The translations under genes and the position numbers were made by a program. The notes under the pieces were generated by a model. The model did not search any database. It worked only from the letters and a program-made list of their open reading frames with translations, and had not been told where the DNA came from. From RBG-16-66-20 sp035308765 (lineage in GTDB: Bacteria > Pseudomonadota > Gammaproteobacteria > Burkholderiales > SG8-39): DNA of 64,000 nt. This document shows positions 56,321 through 64,000 of this stretch, in pieces (position 1 is the stretch's first letter; every line of letters starts with the position of its first letter). The stretch spans positions 1-64,000 of the forward strand of contig DATGGA010000004.1 in the NCBI GenBank assembly GCA_035308765.1. Reading direction: 5' to 3'.

Positions 56321-56955
56321 TCACCCTCTACGACTGCGCTACGGCACCAAGCCCGCGCCGCGCGCGCATCCTGCTCGCCGAAAAAGGCGTCGCGCATGAA
56401 ACGGTCCAGGTGGACTTGAGGAATGGCGAGCAACTCAGCGACGCCTACCGAAAGATCAACCCGCAATGCACCGTGCCGGCGCTGCGCACCGACGAGGGGT
56501 TGCTGCTGACCGACAACGCGGCGATTACGGCCTACCTCGAGGCGCGCTTTCCCCAGCCGCCGCTGCTGGGTAGCACGCCGCAGGAAAAGGCCGAGATTGC
56601 GAGCTGGAACTGGCGCGTCGAGTTCGAGGGTCTGCTCGCTATCGCCGAAGCCCTGCGCAACAGCGCGCCGGCCATGGCCAATCGGGCACTGCCCGGACCG
56701 GTGGACTATCCGCAGATCCCCGCTCTGGCGCAGCGCGGCCTGGCCAGGGTGCAGCAATTCTTCGTCACGCTGAATGAACGGTTGGCCGGCCGCGACTTCA
56801 TTGCCGCAGATCGATTCAGCGTTGCCGACATCACCGCGGTGGTGGCCGTCGACTTTGCGCGCGTGGTGAAGGTCAGGCCGGGCGAGCAGCACCCCCAGCT
56901 GCAGCGCTGGCGGGCGGCACTGGCGCAGCGGCCGTCGATGTCTTTCCAGCAATAG
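56317..56955 (+). CDS. Glutathione S-transferase family protein
   Basis: 212 residues. ITLYDCATAPSPRRARILLAEKGVAHETVQVDL, NPQCTVPALRTDEGLLLTDNAAITAYLEARF and RFSVADITAVVAVDFARVVKV are the N-terminal thioredoxin fold, glutathione site and N-capping box of the C-terminal domain. Ser11 or nearby residues probably activate glutathione. Translationally coupled to yghU. Substrate unknown. Confidence 0.92.
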   Translation: MITLYDCATAPSPRRARILLAEKGVAHETVQVDLRNGEQLSDAYRKINPQCTVPALRTDEGLLLTDNAAITAYLEARFPQPPLLGSTPQEKAEIASWNWRVEFEGLLAIAEALRNSAPAMANRALPGPVDYPQIPALAQRGLARVQQFFVTLNERLAGRDFIAADRFSVADITAVVAVDFARVVKVRPGEQHPQLQRWRAALAQRPSMSFQQ

Positions 56956-56974
56956 GGGCCATCCGGGCCTCCGG

Positions 56975-57232
56975 CTAGTTGGGGTTCGAGAGGAAATGCA
57001 TTGCCAGCCAGGTGGCAAGAGCGCAAATCCCCAAAGCGGCGACGCAGACCGCAAGAACCTTGTCGAAGCGGAATTCCGCCGAATAGCGCTCCACCTCGCT
57101 GACGCGCCGCTGCAGGTCAAGCTCCAGGATCGAGCCGTTCGCATCCCGGAATTCATCGAGCGCGATCCCGAGCTTCGCCGCGCGCGCCGCGAGGGCATCG
57201 CCTCGAAGACTACGGCCGTTTTTTCGTGCCAT
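56975..57232 (-). CDS. Small tail-anchored protein of unknown function
   Basis: 85 residues. A soluble basic N-terminal half (RKNGRSLRGDALAARAAKLGIALDEFRDANGS) and a helical middle are followed by a single C-terminal membrane helix (VLAVCVAALGICALATWLAMHFL). I do not recognise the family. It is convergent with the GST gene and divergent from the symporter, so it is probably a separate transcription unit. Confidence 0.5.
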   Translation of the reverse strand: MARKNGRSLRGDALAARAAKLGIALDEFRDANGSILELDLQRRVSEVERYSAEFRFDKVLAVCVAALGICALATWLAMHFLSNPN

Positions 57233-57316
57233 TGGATATGGATAAGCTTACTCTCCTCGCCCAAGCGAGGGATTGAGGCTTAGACTTTTACGCCAGTTCG
57301 ATCAAGGAGAGGGCAT

Positions 57317-58612
57317 ATGACGGATGCAGTGCCAGTGACGGGCCCCGGAGGTCCCTCGAAGATCGCGACCGTGCTTCGCGTCACGAGCGGAAACTTTCTC
57401 GAACAGTTCGATTTCTTCCTGTTCGGCTTCTACGCCACGTACATCGCCAAGGCGTTCTTTCCGGCCCAGAGCGAGTTTGCCTCGCTCATGCTGACTTTCA
57501 GCGCATTCGGGGCAGGCTTTCTCATGCGCCCGCTGGGAGCGATCGTCCTTGGCGCGTACATCGACAAGGTCGGCCGCCGCATGGGGCTCATCGTGACGCT
57601 GTCGATCATGGCTTGCGGAACGATCCTCATCGCCTTCGTGCCAGGCTATGCTTCCATTGGTCTGGCTGCGCCGCTGCTGGTCCTGACCGGGCGTCTGCTG
57701 CAGGGGTTTTCAGCCGGGGCGGAACTTGGCGGAGTCTCGGTCTATCTCGCCGAAATGGCGACGCCCGGCCGCAAGGGCTTCTATACCAGCTGGCAATCGG
57801 CGAGCCAGCAAGTTTCGATCATCCTGGCCGCTGCGCTCGGCTACGCGCTCAATCACTGGATGTCGGTCGACGACATCCACGCCTGGGGCTGGCGTATTCC
57901 ATTCTTCGTCGGCTGCGCGATCGTGCCGATTATCTTCATCCTGAGGCAATCGCTCCTGGAGACCGAGGAATTCAAGGCGCGCAAGCACCACCCCACGACG
58001 GCCGAGGTGTTCCGATCCATGGCCGAGAACTGGACCGTGGTGATCGAGGGAATGCTGCTCGTGGCCATGACCACGACGACCTTCTATCTGATCACGGTCT
58101 ATACGCCGACGTTCGGCAAGACCGTGCTGAAACTCAGCGCCGCGGACAGCCTGGTCGTCACCCTTTGCGTCGGCATTTCAAATTTCTTCTGGCTGCCGAT
58201 CGGAGGCGCGCTGTCGGACCGGATCGGCCGGCGCCCGATTCTGCTCGCCATCGCTACGCTGGCGATTTTCACCACCTATCCCGCGCTTTCCTGGCTCACG
58301 GCGGCGCCGGATTTCGAGCGGATGCTGTTGGTGCTCCTCTATCTGTCATTCTTCTTCGGCGTCTACAACGGCGCCATGGTTGCCGCGCTTACGGAGGTCA
58401 TGCCGGTCCAGGTACGCGTTGCGGGCTTTTCGCTCGCCTACAGCCTCGCCACGGCCGTGTTCGGCGGCATGACGCCGGTGATTTCGACTTACCTGATCGA
58501 AAGGACCGGGGACAAGGCGGCGCCTGGATATTGGATGAGCATTGCCGCCGCCTGCGGTCTGGTCGGTACGGTATTGCTGTACCGCCGGAAGGATTGGATC
58601 CGGCCGGGATGA
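57317..58612 (+). CDS. Citrate/tricarballylate:proton symporter (MHS family, CitA/TcuC-like)
   Basis: 431 residues with twelve predicted membrane helices. ILRV-like TVLRVTSGNFLEQFDFFLFGFYATYIAKAFF, GAYIDKVGRRMGLIVTLSIM, GRLLQGFSAGAELGGVSVYLAE and FYTSWQSASQQVSIILAA are the signature segments of the CitA/CitH/TcuC branch of the metabolite:H+ symporters. It imports citrate or tricarballylate with protons. AAGGAGAGG precedes the ATG. The TcuA-like flavoprotein is 15 kb away rather than adjacent. A small inverted repeat (CCTCGC-CCAA-GCGAGG, 57255-57270) lies in the upstream gap. Confidence 0.9.
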   Translation: MTDAVPVTGPGGPSKIATVLRVTSGNFLEQFDFFLFGFYATYIAKAFFPAQSEFASLMLTFSAFGAGFLMRPLGAIVLGAYIDKVGRRMGLIVTLSIMACGTILIAFVPGYASIGLAAPLLVLTGRLLQGFSAGAELGGVSVYLAEMATPGRKGFYTSWQSASQQVSIILAAALGYALNHWMSVDDIHAWGWRIPFFVGCAIVPIIFILRQSLLETEEFKARKHHPTTAEVFRSMAENWTVVIEGMLLVAMTTTTFYLITVYTPTFGKTVLKLSAADSLVVTLCVGISNFFWLPIGGALSDRIGRRPILLAIATLAIFTTYPALSWLTAAPDFERMLLVLLYLSFFFGVYNGAMVAALTEVMPVQVRVAGFSLAYSLATAVFGGMTPVISTYLIERTGDKAAPGYWMSIAAACGLVGTVLLYRRKDWIRPG

Positions 58613-58646
58613 ATCTGCAACAGCCCGGTCTATCCGGTCAAGGAAA

Positions 58647-59405
58647 GTGATTATTCAGGATCGAAGCGGCCGGAAATCGAAGCCGGCCCTCGTTCTTCTC
58701 CTGCTGATCCACGCGCTCGCCCTGGCGACGGCGGCGCCGGCAGGCGAATCCGCGCCGAGCCGCTACACAACTGCTGCGGCGAGCGCCGACGGCATCGGCA
58801 AAGTCTATTTGGGCCGTGAGATTGCGCAGGTCATGAGCTTCCACGGCGCGCGATGGCTGGAGCGCGTCGAGCGCGCCGACGAGGAACGGCCGGAGCTGGT
58901 GCTCTCCGCGCTCGAGCTGAAGCCCGGCATGACGGTCGCCGATATCGGCGCGGGCACCGGCTATTACTCGTGGCGCATGGCGCAACGCGTGGGCGCGAGC
59001 GGTACGGTGTACGCGGTGGATATACAGCCAGAGATGACGAAGCTCCTCGAGCAGCAGATGTCGCGGCGCGGCGCCGCCAATGTGAAGCCAATGCTCGGCG
59101 GGTTAACCGATCCAGGGCTGCCGCCAGGCAGCATCGACCTCGCGCTGATGGTGGACGTTTATCACGAGTTCGAATATCCGTACGAGATGCTTGCCGCCAT
59201 CGTGCGCTCGCTCAAGCCCGGCGGGCGCCTGGTGTTCGTCGAGTTCCGGGGCGGCGATGCGGCCGTGCCGATCAAGCCTCTTCACACCATGACTGAAGCG
59301 CAAGTGCGCAAAGAGGCCACCATTCACGCGCTGGAATGGGTGAAAACCGCGCGTGACCTGCCCTGGCAGAACGTCATCGTTTTTCGCAAGTTGTCCGGCA
59401 ACTGA
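58647..59405 (+). CDS. Putatively exported class I SAM-dependent methyltransferase (second copy type)
   Basis: 252 residues from a GTG at 58647, an uncertain start because its AAGGA lies only two bases upstream. The N-terminal SKPALVLLLLIHALALATAAPAGES is a signal peptide-like segment. Motif I is MTVADIGAGTGYYSWRMAQRVG, then VYAVDIQPEM, IDLALMVDVYHEF and LKPGGRLVFVEF. It is a different family from the protein at 19360 but shares the apparent export signal. It follows the symporter by 34 bases. Substrate unknown. Confidence 0.78.
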   Translation: MIIQDRSGRKSKPALVLLLLIHALALATAAPAGESAPSRYTTAAASADGIGKVYLGREIAQVMSFHGARWLERVERADEERPELVLSALELKPGMTVADIGAGTGYYSWRMAQRVGASGTVYAVDIQPEMTKLLEQQMSRRGAANVKPMLGGLTDPGLPPGSIDLALMVDVYHEFEYPYEMLAAIVRSLKPGGRLVFVEFRGGDAAVPIKPLHTMTEAQVRKEATIHALEWVKTARDLPWQNVIVFRKLSGN

Positions 59406-59470
59406 CGAAATGCGCGGGCGAGGTGCATGTGTGGTATCGCACAGACCGCGCGTCCGCCGAGGGAGAGAGT

Positions 59471-59899
59471 ATGGACATGAACAAACTCTCTCGAATCACC
59501 TCGTACGCGCATCGCAATCCATGGATCGCCGTGCTTGCGACGTTCGCTTTCCTTCTGGCAATGCCGGCATGGAAAATCGTTCATGCACAATCCGCGGAAC
59601 ACTTGCCAATGAGCAATGAGACGGCGGCCCATCGCCACGTCGAAGGGCTTGCAATGGAGCGCCGCGGAGACGAGCAGGGCGCATTCGTCGCCTTTCTCGA
59701 GGCCGCGGAAGAGGGCTACCCGCCGGCGCAGCGCCGGCTCGGCGAGATCTACGACAGCGGGAATTCTGCCGTTGCCCGCAACTATTCCGAATCCATCCGG
59801 TGGTACGAAAAGGCGCGCGAGGGGGGAGAAGAGATTCCGAAGCCGCAATCCCCTTACCCTGTGTTCGACGCGAGCCCCCCGACCAACATAAGGCATTGA
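59471..59899 (+). CDS. Sel1-repeat (TPR-like) small secreted or membrane protein
   Basis: 142 residues from ATG 59471, with GGGAGAGAG just upstream. An N-terminal hydrophobic segment (PWIAVLATFAFLLAMPAWKIVHAQ) is a signal or anchor; then a Sel1 unit reads GAFVAFLEAAEEGYPPAQRRLGEIYDSGN and NYSESIRWYEKAREGG. Such repeats mediate protein binding. Its partner is unknown; it is 151 bases before msrB. Confidence 0.7.
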   Translation: MDMNKLSRITSYAHRNPWIAVLATFAFLLAMPAWKIVHAQSAEHLPMSNETAAHRHVEGLAMERRGDEQGAFVAFLEAAEEGYPPAQRRLGEIYDSGNSAVARNYSESIRWYEKAREGGEEIPKPQSPYPVFDASPPTNIRH

Positions 59900-60050
59900 T
59901 CCCTCAGCGCGGCTGGCAACGGAAATCGCGGGAATTGCGTTGCGAATCACGGTGTTCTCCTCCCTGGTTGCGGATGTTAGATTAGCTGCTGTCAGGTCGC
60001 GCGCTGTTCCGCGACCAAGGCTTCGAGGAACTCGAATCGAGGAGAATGCA

Positions 60051-60602
60051 ATGCAACGGCGCACCTTGTTGGGATTTCTTGCCTTGGGGCCCTTCTTTGC
60101 CCACGTTCATGCCGCCCCTCCAAAGACCATGAAAGGGATACAGGAAATGCAAGACAACTGGAAAACCCTGCTCGCGCCGGGCACCGAGATTCCCAGCGCG
60201 ACCGAAGAGCTGAAACTGCCCAAGGAGGAATGGAAAAAACGCCTGCAGCCCGCGTCCTACGGCGTGCTGCGCGAAGAAGACACCGAGCGCCCCGGCACCA
60301 GCCCGCTGAACAACGAGAAGCGCTCCGGCGTGTTCGTCTGCGCCGGCTGCGGCCTGCCGCTGTTCACCTCGGAAATGAAATTCGAGAGCGGCACCGGCTG
60401 GCCGTCGTTCTTCACCGCCATTCCGGGCAACCTGCAGACCAAGACGGACTACAAGATCGTCTACCCGCGCACCGAATACCACTGCGCGCGCTGCGGCGGC
60501 CACCAGGGCCACCTGTTCGACGACGGCCCGGCGCCCACCGGCAAGCGCTACTGCAACAACGGCGTGGCGCTGAAATTCATCCCGAAGGACGCGAAGGCGT
60601 AA
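60051..60602 (+). CDS. msrB: Peptide-methionine (R)-S-oxide reductase, exported
   Basis: 183 residues from ATG 60051, with GAGGAGA upstream. An N-terminal Arg-rich signal (QRRTLLGFLALGPFFAHVHAA, weakly Tat-like) suggests periplasmic location. The MsrB domain has zinc pairs CAGCG and CARCGGHQGH, the SGTGWPSFF motif, and the catalytic Cys in RYCNNGVALKFI. It repairs methionine-R-sulfoxide in proteins. There is no msrA next to it. Its end overlaps the convergent MlaF-like gene by 26 bases. Confidence 0.93.
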   Translation: MQRRTLLGFLALGPFFAHVHAAPPKTMKGIQEMQDNWKTLLAPGTEIPSATEELKLPKEEWKKRLQPASYGVLREEDTERPGTSPLNNEKRSGVFVCAGCGLPLFTSEMKFESGTGWPSFFTAIPGNLQTKTDYKIVYPRTEYHCARCGGHQGHLFDDGPAPTGKRYCNNGVALKFIPKDAKA

Positions 60603-61401
60603 CAAGCCTCAGTTCTTCGGCGAGCGGCTTCGCCGGGAAGTGAAAGCGCACCGGCCCGTCCGGCAGCGCTTTCAGGAACTGCTTCAGATAGGGATCCTCG
60701 GAGGCGAGAAGCTGGTCGGGCGTGCCTTCGCCCATCAGCTTGCCTTCCGCGATCACGTAGATGTAGTCCACCAGCTTGAGCGACTCCGAGACGTCGTAGG
60801 TCACGACGATCGAGGTCAGGCCGAGCGCGTCGTTCAGCTTGCGGATCAGCGTCGCGATGACGTTGAGCGAGATCGGGTCGAGGCCGGCAAACGGCTCGTC
60901 GTACATCGCCAGCAGCGGATCGGCCGCGATCGCGCGCGCCAGCGCCACGCGGCGCGTCATGCCGCCCGATAGATCGCCCGGCATCATGTCGCGCGCGCCG
61001 CGCAGGCCGACCGCGTCGAGCTTCATGAGCACCAGCGAGCGCACCAGTTCCTCGGGCAGGTCGTAGTGCTCGCGGATGGGGAACGCGATGTTCTCGTACA
61101 CGGACAAGTCGGTGAACAGGCCGCTCGACTGGAACATCATGCCCATCTTGCGGCGCATTTCGTATAAATCATGGGTGGACAGCTCGTGCACCACCCTGCC
61201 GTTGACGCGGATCGCGCCGCCGTCGGGCGCGAGCTGGCCGCCGATCAGCTTGAGCAGCGTCGACTTGCCGCTGCCGCTGCCGCCGAGGATCGCGACCACC
61301 TTGCCGCGCGGGATTTTGAGCGACAGCCCGCGGAATATCTGCAGTTCTCCGTAGGAAAACTGCAGGTCGGAAACGTCGACCAGGTCGTTCGATTCAGCCA
61401 C
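60577..61401 (-). CDS. MlaF-like ABC ATPase (phospholipid transport type), orphan
   Basis: 274 residues. Walker A LGGSGSGKSTLLKLIGG, Q-loop MMFQSSGLFTDLSVYENIAFPIREH, signature LSGGMTRRVALARAIA and Walker B MYDEPFAGLDPIS match MlaF, and the C-terminal DGPVRFHFPA is the MlaF tail that contacts its partners. The switch (H-loop) position reads VVTYDVSES, Tyr in place of the usual His (VVSHDV in E. coli). No MlaE, MlaD or MlaC gene is beside it, so it either works with a distant permease or is a divergent paralogue. Confidence 0.88.
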   Translation of the reverse strand: MAESNDLVDVSDLQFSYGELQIFRGLSLKIPRGKVVAILGGSGSGKSTLLKLIGGQLAPDGGAIRVNGRVVHELSTHDLYEMRRKMGMMFQSSGLFTDLSVYENIAFPIREHYDLPEELVRSLVLMKLDAVGLRGARDMMPGDLSGGMTRRVALARAIAADPLLAMYDEPFAGLDPISLNVIATLIRKLNDALGLTSIVVTYDVSESLKLVDYIYVIAEGKLMGEGTPDQLLASEDPYLKQFLKALPDGPVRFHFPAKPLAEELRLVTPSRPSG

Positions 61402-61436
61402 CGCGCGAATTCTACCCCGGGGTCAATCGGCGAACC

Positions 61437-61838
61437 TCACAAGTGCCGCGTTTCCGCGGGCGGCGACTTGAAATTGTCGTGCAGCATGTCGAAGTACCGG
61501 ACTGGCGCATCGACAAACTCGTTCGCATCCACGCCTTCCAGGCAATTCACGCGCACCACATATGACCTGTTGCCCTTGGGGTCTTGCCCTTGCGAAAACG
61601 GCCGCACGCCGCAGACCGAGCAGAACAGGTGGTGGATTCTCTTCGGGCCGAACTGGTAGTCGCGCAGGTTCTCCTCCCCGGAGAGCAGCCGGAACGACTC
61701 CGCGGGCACCGGGGCGAGCCAGGCGCGCGACTTGAAGCAGATCGAGCAGTTGCAGCGGAACGTGCCTTCGGCGAGGTCGACGTCCGCCTCGAAGCGAACG
61801 GCGCCGCAATGGCAGCTGCCTTGATGAGTTTTCTTCAT
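61437..61838 (-). CDS. GFA-family zinc protein
   Basis: 133 residues. Cysteines in GSCHCGAVRFEADVD and CNCSICFKSRAWLAPVP, then FCSVCGVRPFSQG, are the zinc/glutathione-binding pattern of the GFA (glutathione-dependent formaldehyde-activating enzyme) family. Most homologues are not proven formaldehyde enzymes. It is 15 bases after the MFS gene and 35 before mlaF, so it may be cotranscribed leftward. Confidence 0.88.
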   Translation of the reverse strand: MKKTHQGSCHCGAVRFEADVDLAEGTFRCNCSICFKSRAWLAPVPAESFRLLSGEENLRDYQFGPKRIHHLFCSVCGVRPFSQGQDPKGNRSYVVRVNCLEGVDANEFVDAPVRYFDMLHDNFKSPPAETRHL

Positions 61839-61853
61839 GGTCTGAGGTCCTGT

Positions 61854-63053
61854 TCAGGTTGCGGGTTTCAGGGCGAGCCGTGGCGGCGGGAAAGCGAGCG
61901 CGATCGCCACCGCGCCCAGGCCGACGGTGAACGAGCCGATGTAAAGCCAGGTATACGTGCCGAAGGCGTCGAAAATCCAGCCGCCGGCGAGCGGACCCAG
62001 CGCCATGCCAAGGCTCGAGACCAGGCTCGCGGCGCCGATCACGCCGCCCATGATGTGCGGCCCGAAATAGCTGCGCGCGAGCACCGCGTAGAGCGGCATC
62101 ACGCCTCCATACGCCAGGCCGAAGACGAAAGACACGGCGTAGAACTCGCCCAGCCGGCTCGCGAAAACGAAGGCGCCCGCGGCGAGCGCCTGCACGAACA
62201 GGCCGGCGATGAGCACCCGCTTGGCGCCGTAGCGATCGCCGAGCATCCCGAACAGCACGCGCCCGCCCAGCCCGGCGAGCCCCTCAAGGCTGTAGATGCT
62301 CACCGCCGCCATCGCCGGCACGCCGCAGTAGATGGCGTAGCTGATGGTGTGGAAGATCGGCCCGGAATGCATCGCGCAGCAGGCGAAGTAGGTGGCGCCG
62401 AGGACGACGAACGGCAGGGAGCGCAGCGCCCCGCCGAGCGACATCTCGCGCCCGGGGCTCGCGCCCGGCGCCGGTGCGCCGGCGGGCGCCGCCGGCGGCT
62501 GGCGTACCAGCAGCGACGCCGGGACGAGGACAAGCGCGACAATGGCCGCGATCGTCAGTTGCGCGCCGCGCCAGTCCGTCGCCGTCAGCAGCCAGCTCGC
62601 GAACGGCGACATGGTCAGGGGCGCTACGCCCACGCCCGCCGTCGTGAGCGAGACTGCCAGCGCACGATGCCGGTCGAACCAGTTGCTGACCACCGCGATG
62701 AACGGCGGGAAGAAGCTTCCGGCGGCGAAGCCTACGAGCAGGCCATAGGCGAGCTGGAATTCCAGTAGGCTGCCGGCCCGGCTCGCCAGCGCGAGCCCGA
62801 GCGCGAGCAGGACGGATCCCGCGAGCACGACAGGCCGCGCGCCGATGCGGTCGCTGAGCGTGCCCCAGGCGAAACCGCCCGCGCCCATGGCGAGGAACAC
62901 GAGCGTCATCGCGCCAGAGATCCCGGCGCGCGACCAGCCGGTCGCGTCCGACATCGGCTGCAGGAACACCGCCAGCGAGAACACGGCGCCAAAGGCGATG
63001 CAGGTCATCAGCGCGCCGGCAGCGACGATCACCCAGCCGTAGTAGATGCGCAT
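61854..63053 (-). CDS. MFS transporter (oxalate/formate antiporter or monocarboxylate type)
   Basis: 399 residues, twelve predicted helices. YYGWVIVAAGALMTCIAFGAVFSLAVFL, GTLSDRIGARPVVLAGSVLLALGLALASRAG and the second-half AGLGGRVLFGMLGDRYGAKRVLIAGLF fit the OFA/monocarboxylate-porter branch. Substrate is unknown; carboxylates are usual. The start overlaps the end of the upstream MFS gene by 25 bases. Confidence 0.85.
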   Translation of the reverse strand: MRIYYGWVIVAAGALMTCIAFGAVFSLAVFLQPMSDATGWSRAGISGAMTLVFLAMGAGGFAWGTLSDRIGARPVVLAGSVLLALGLALASRAGSLLEFQLAYGLLVGFAAGSFFPPFIAVVSNWFDRHRALAVSLTTAGVGVAPLTMSPFASWLLTATDWRGAQLTIAAIVALVLVPASLLVRQPPAAPAGAPAPGASPGREMSLGGALRSLPFVVLGATYFACCAMHSGPIFHTISYAIYCGVPAMAAVSIYSLEGLAGLGGRVLFGMLGDRYGAKRVLIAGLFVQALAAGAFVFASRLGEFYAVSFVFGLAYGGVMPLYAVLARSYFGPHIMGGVIGAASLVSSLGMALGPLAGGWIFDAFGTYTWLYIGSFTVGLGAVAIALAFPPPRLALKPAT

Positions 63054-64000
63054 GGCAGGTTCCTTTTCTGATCCGCGGTTTCAGTGCGAAGCAAGGCTGC
63101 AATCAGCGAGGCGGCGGCAGCGAATAGTGCGCCGACGCCAAAGGCGGCGTGATAGCCGCCTGTCAGCGCAGCTGGAATCGCGGAGCCGGCAGCGAGCAAA
63201 GCTTCGCTGCGCGCGGCGGCAAGGCTGGCAAGCACCGCGAGACCGAGCGCGCCGCCCATCATGAACGCGGTGTTGACGATGCCCGAGGCGAGCCCGGAAT
63301 CCTCGGGGCCGACGTCGCCCATCGCGGCGAGCAGCACGGGATTCAGCGCCATGCCGCAGCCGAGGCCGAGCAGCGACATACCCGGCAGCACATGGACGAC
63401 GAAAGTCCCGTCGACCGGCGCCAGCGCGAACAGCGCGAGCCCGATGGCCGCCAGCAGCATCCCCGCCGCGATTGGCGGGCGCAGGCCGAAGCGCATCACG
63501 ATTTTTGCAGACAGGCCCAGCGAGAACGCAGCCATGATCAGGTTCGACGGCAGGAAGGCGAGGCCGACTTGCAGCGGGCTGTAGCCCAGCACGAGCTGCA
63601 TGTACAGCGCCGAAATGAAGAACCAGGCGAACATGCCGGCGGCCCACAGGACTCCGATCACGTTGGCGACGGCGATGTTGCGCAGCCGGAACATGCCGAG
63701 CGGCATGAGCGGCTTGCTCACCCTGGCCTCGATGCCGAGGAACAGCGCGAATAGCGCCGCGGCGCCGGAAAGCAGGCATATGGTCTGCGTGGAAACCCAG
63801 CCCGCTTCGTTGCCGTTCACGATCGCGTAGACCGCGAGCATGAGGGACAAAGTCACCGTCACCGCGCCGGCGACATCGAGCCGCCCGGTTCCCGCCTGCC
63901 CGCGGTCGTTCGGTAGCAAGGCCAGGCAAAGCGCGTAGACGACGACGCCGATCGGCAGGTTGACGAGAAAGATCCAGTGCCAGTCCAGCGCGTTGGTGAG
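63029..64000 (-). CDS. MFS drug exporter, DHA2 (EmrB/QacA) type, N-terminus beyond window
   Basis: 324 codons visible; the frame is open to the right window edge, where it reads LTNALDWHWIFLVNLPIGVVVYALCLALLPND, the helix 5-6 region typical of DHA2 transporters. An ATG at 63919 is internal and should not be taken as the start. Eight further hydrophobic segments follow, including LAFLPSNLIMAAFSLGLS and LLGLGCGMALNPVLLAAMGDV. These 14-helix proton antiporters export drugs or dyes. Probably in one transcript with the MFS gene it overlaps. Confidence 0.88.
   Translation of the reverse strand, partial: LTNALDWHWIFLVNLPIGVVVYALCLALLPNDRGQAGTGRLDVAGAVTVTLSLMLAVYAIVNGNEAGWVSTQTICLLSGAAALFALFLGIEARVSKPLMPLGMFRLRNIAVANVIGVLWAAGMFAWFFISALYMQLVLGYSPLQVGLAFLPSNLIMAAFSLGLSAKIVMRFGLRPPIAAGMLLAAIGLALFALAPVDGTFVVHVLPGMSLLGLGCGMALNPVLLAAMGDVGPEDSGLASGIVNTAFMMGGALGLAVLASLAAARSEALLAAGSAIPAALTGGYHAAFGVGALFAAAASLIAALLRTETADQKRNLPCASTTAG

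Noticed and set aside
63029..63919. DHA2 transporter starting at ATG 63919
   Set aside because: The frame continues to the window edge with conserved transporter sequence, so this ATG is internal.

Overview
The window is a high-GC, gene-dense bacterial chromosome segment with 1-25 base stop/start overlaps and frequent GTG/TTG starts. Gene order points to a betaproteobacterium, probably Burkholderiales or a near relative. The diagnostic blocks are rpsF-priB-rpsR-rplI followed by dnaB, hfq-hflX-hflK-hflC-DUF2065-hisZ-purA, tRNA-Leu divergent from rnr-rlmB, an alaC-hom-thrC operon, and orphan Bug/TctC-type solute receptors. No rRNA, CRISPR array, prophage or complete insertion sequence was seen, and no gene-free stretch exceeds about 300 bases.

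Layout. 1-10 kb: a window-truncated NodU-type carbamoyltransferase, an unpaired molybdenum hydroxylase large subunit, a di-iron membrane hydroxylase, an Fe-S protein, TerC with a universal stress protein (reading frames conflict), and a TctD/TctE-like two-component system. 9.6-14.5 kb: alaC-hom-thrC-pfkA, one leftward operon with stop/start overlaps at every junction. 14.5-20.2 kb: a rightward run (Mth938-like protein, small DMT transporter subunit, haloacetate-dehalogenase-type hydrolase, class III cyclase, Bcp, PhoH, exported methyltransferase). 20.2-34.4 kb: leftward housekeeping core (dnaB, ribosomal S6/PriB/S18/L9, rlmB, rnr, purA, hisZ, HflKC, HflX, Hfq, aroC) interrupted only by tRNA-Leu(CAG) and a small membrane protein.

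34.4-46.6 kb is accessory metabolism: a glycosyltransferase with a probable gene remnant beside it, a CBS protein, two orphan TctC-type receptors, a Cys-type sulfatase, a flavin disulfide reductase, GNAT, SDR, a TcuA-like flavoprotein, a LysR regulator, a GST and a LigB-type extradiol dioxygenase. This resembles organic-acid and aromatic-compound use, but the actual substrates are inference. 46.7-53.2 kb is a complete tripartite RND efflux operon whose fourth, overlapping gene encodes a transglutaminase-like protein of unknown function. 53.3-64 kb holds a slipin/NfeD pair, two GSTs, a TcuC/CitA-type citrate or tricarballylate symporter, a second exported methyltransferase, an exported MsrB, a solitary MlaF-type ATPase, a GFA protein and two MFS transporters, the last cut by the window end.

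I found no clearly new defence or mobile system. The points most worth checking are: the haloacetate dehalogenase with a full fluoroacetate-type catalytic set; an MlaF-like ATPase with Tyr in place of the switch His and no visible partners; the TerC/UspA frame conflict; a 15-base divergent gap carrying a palindromic double -10 element that would give leaderless mRNAs on both sides; two methyltransferases with apparent export signals; and the transglutaminase-like gene inside the RND operon.
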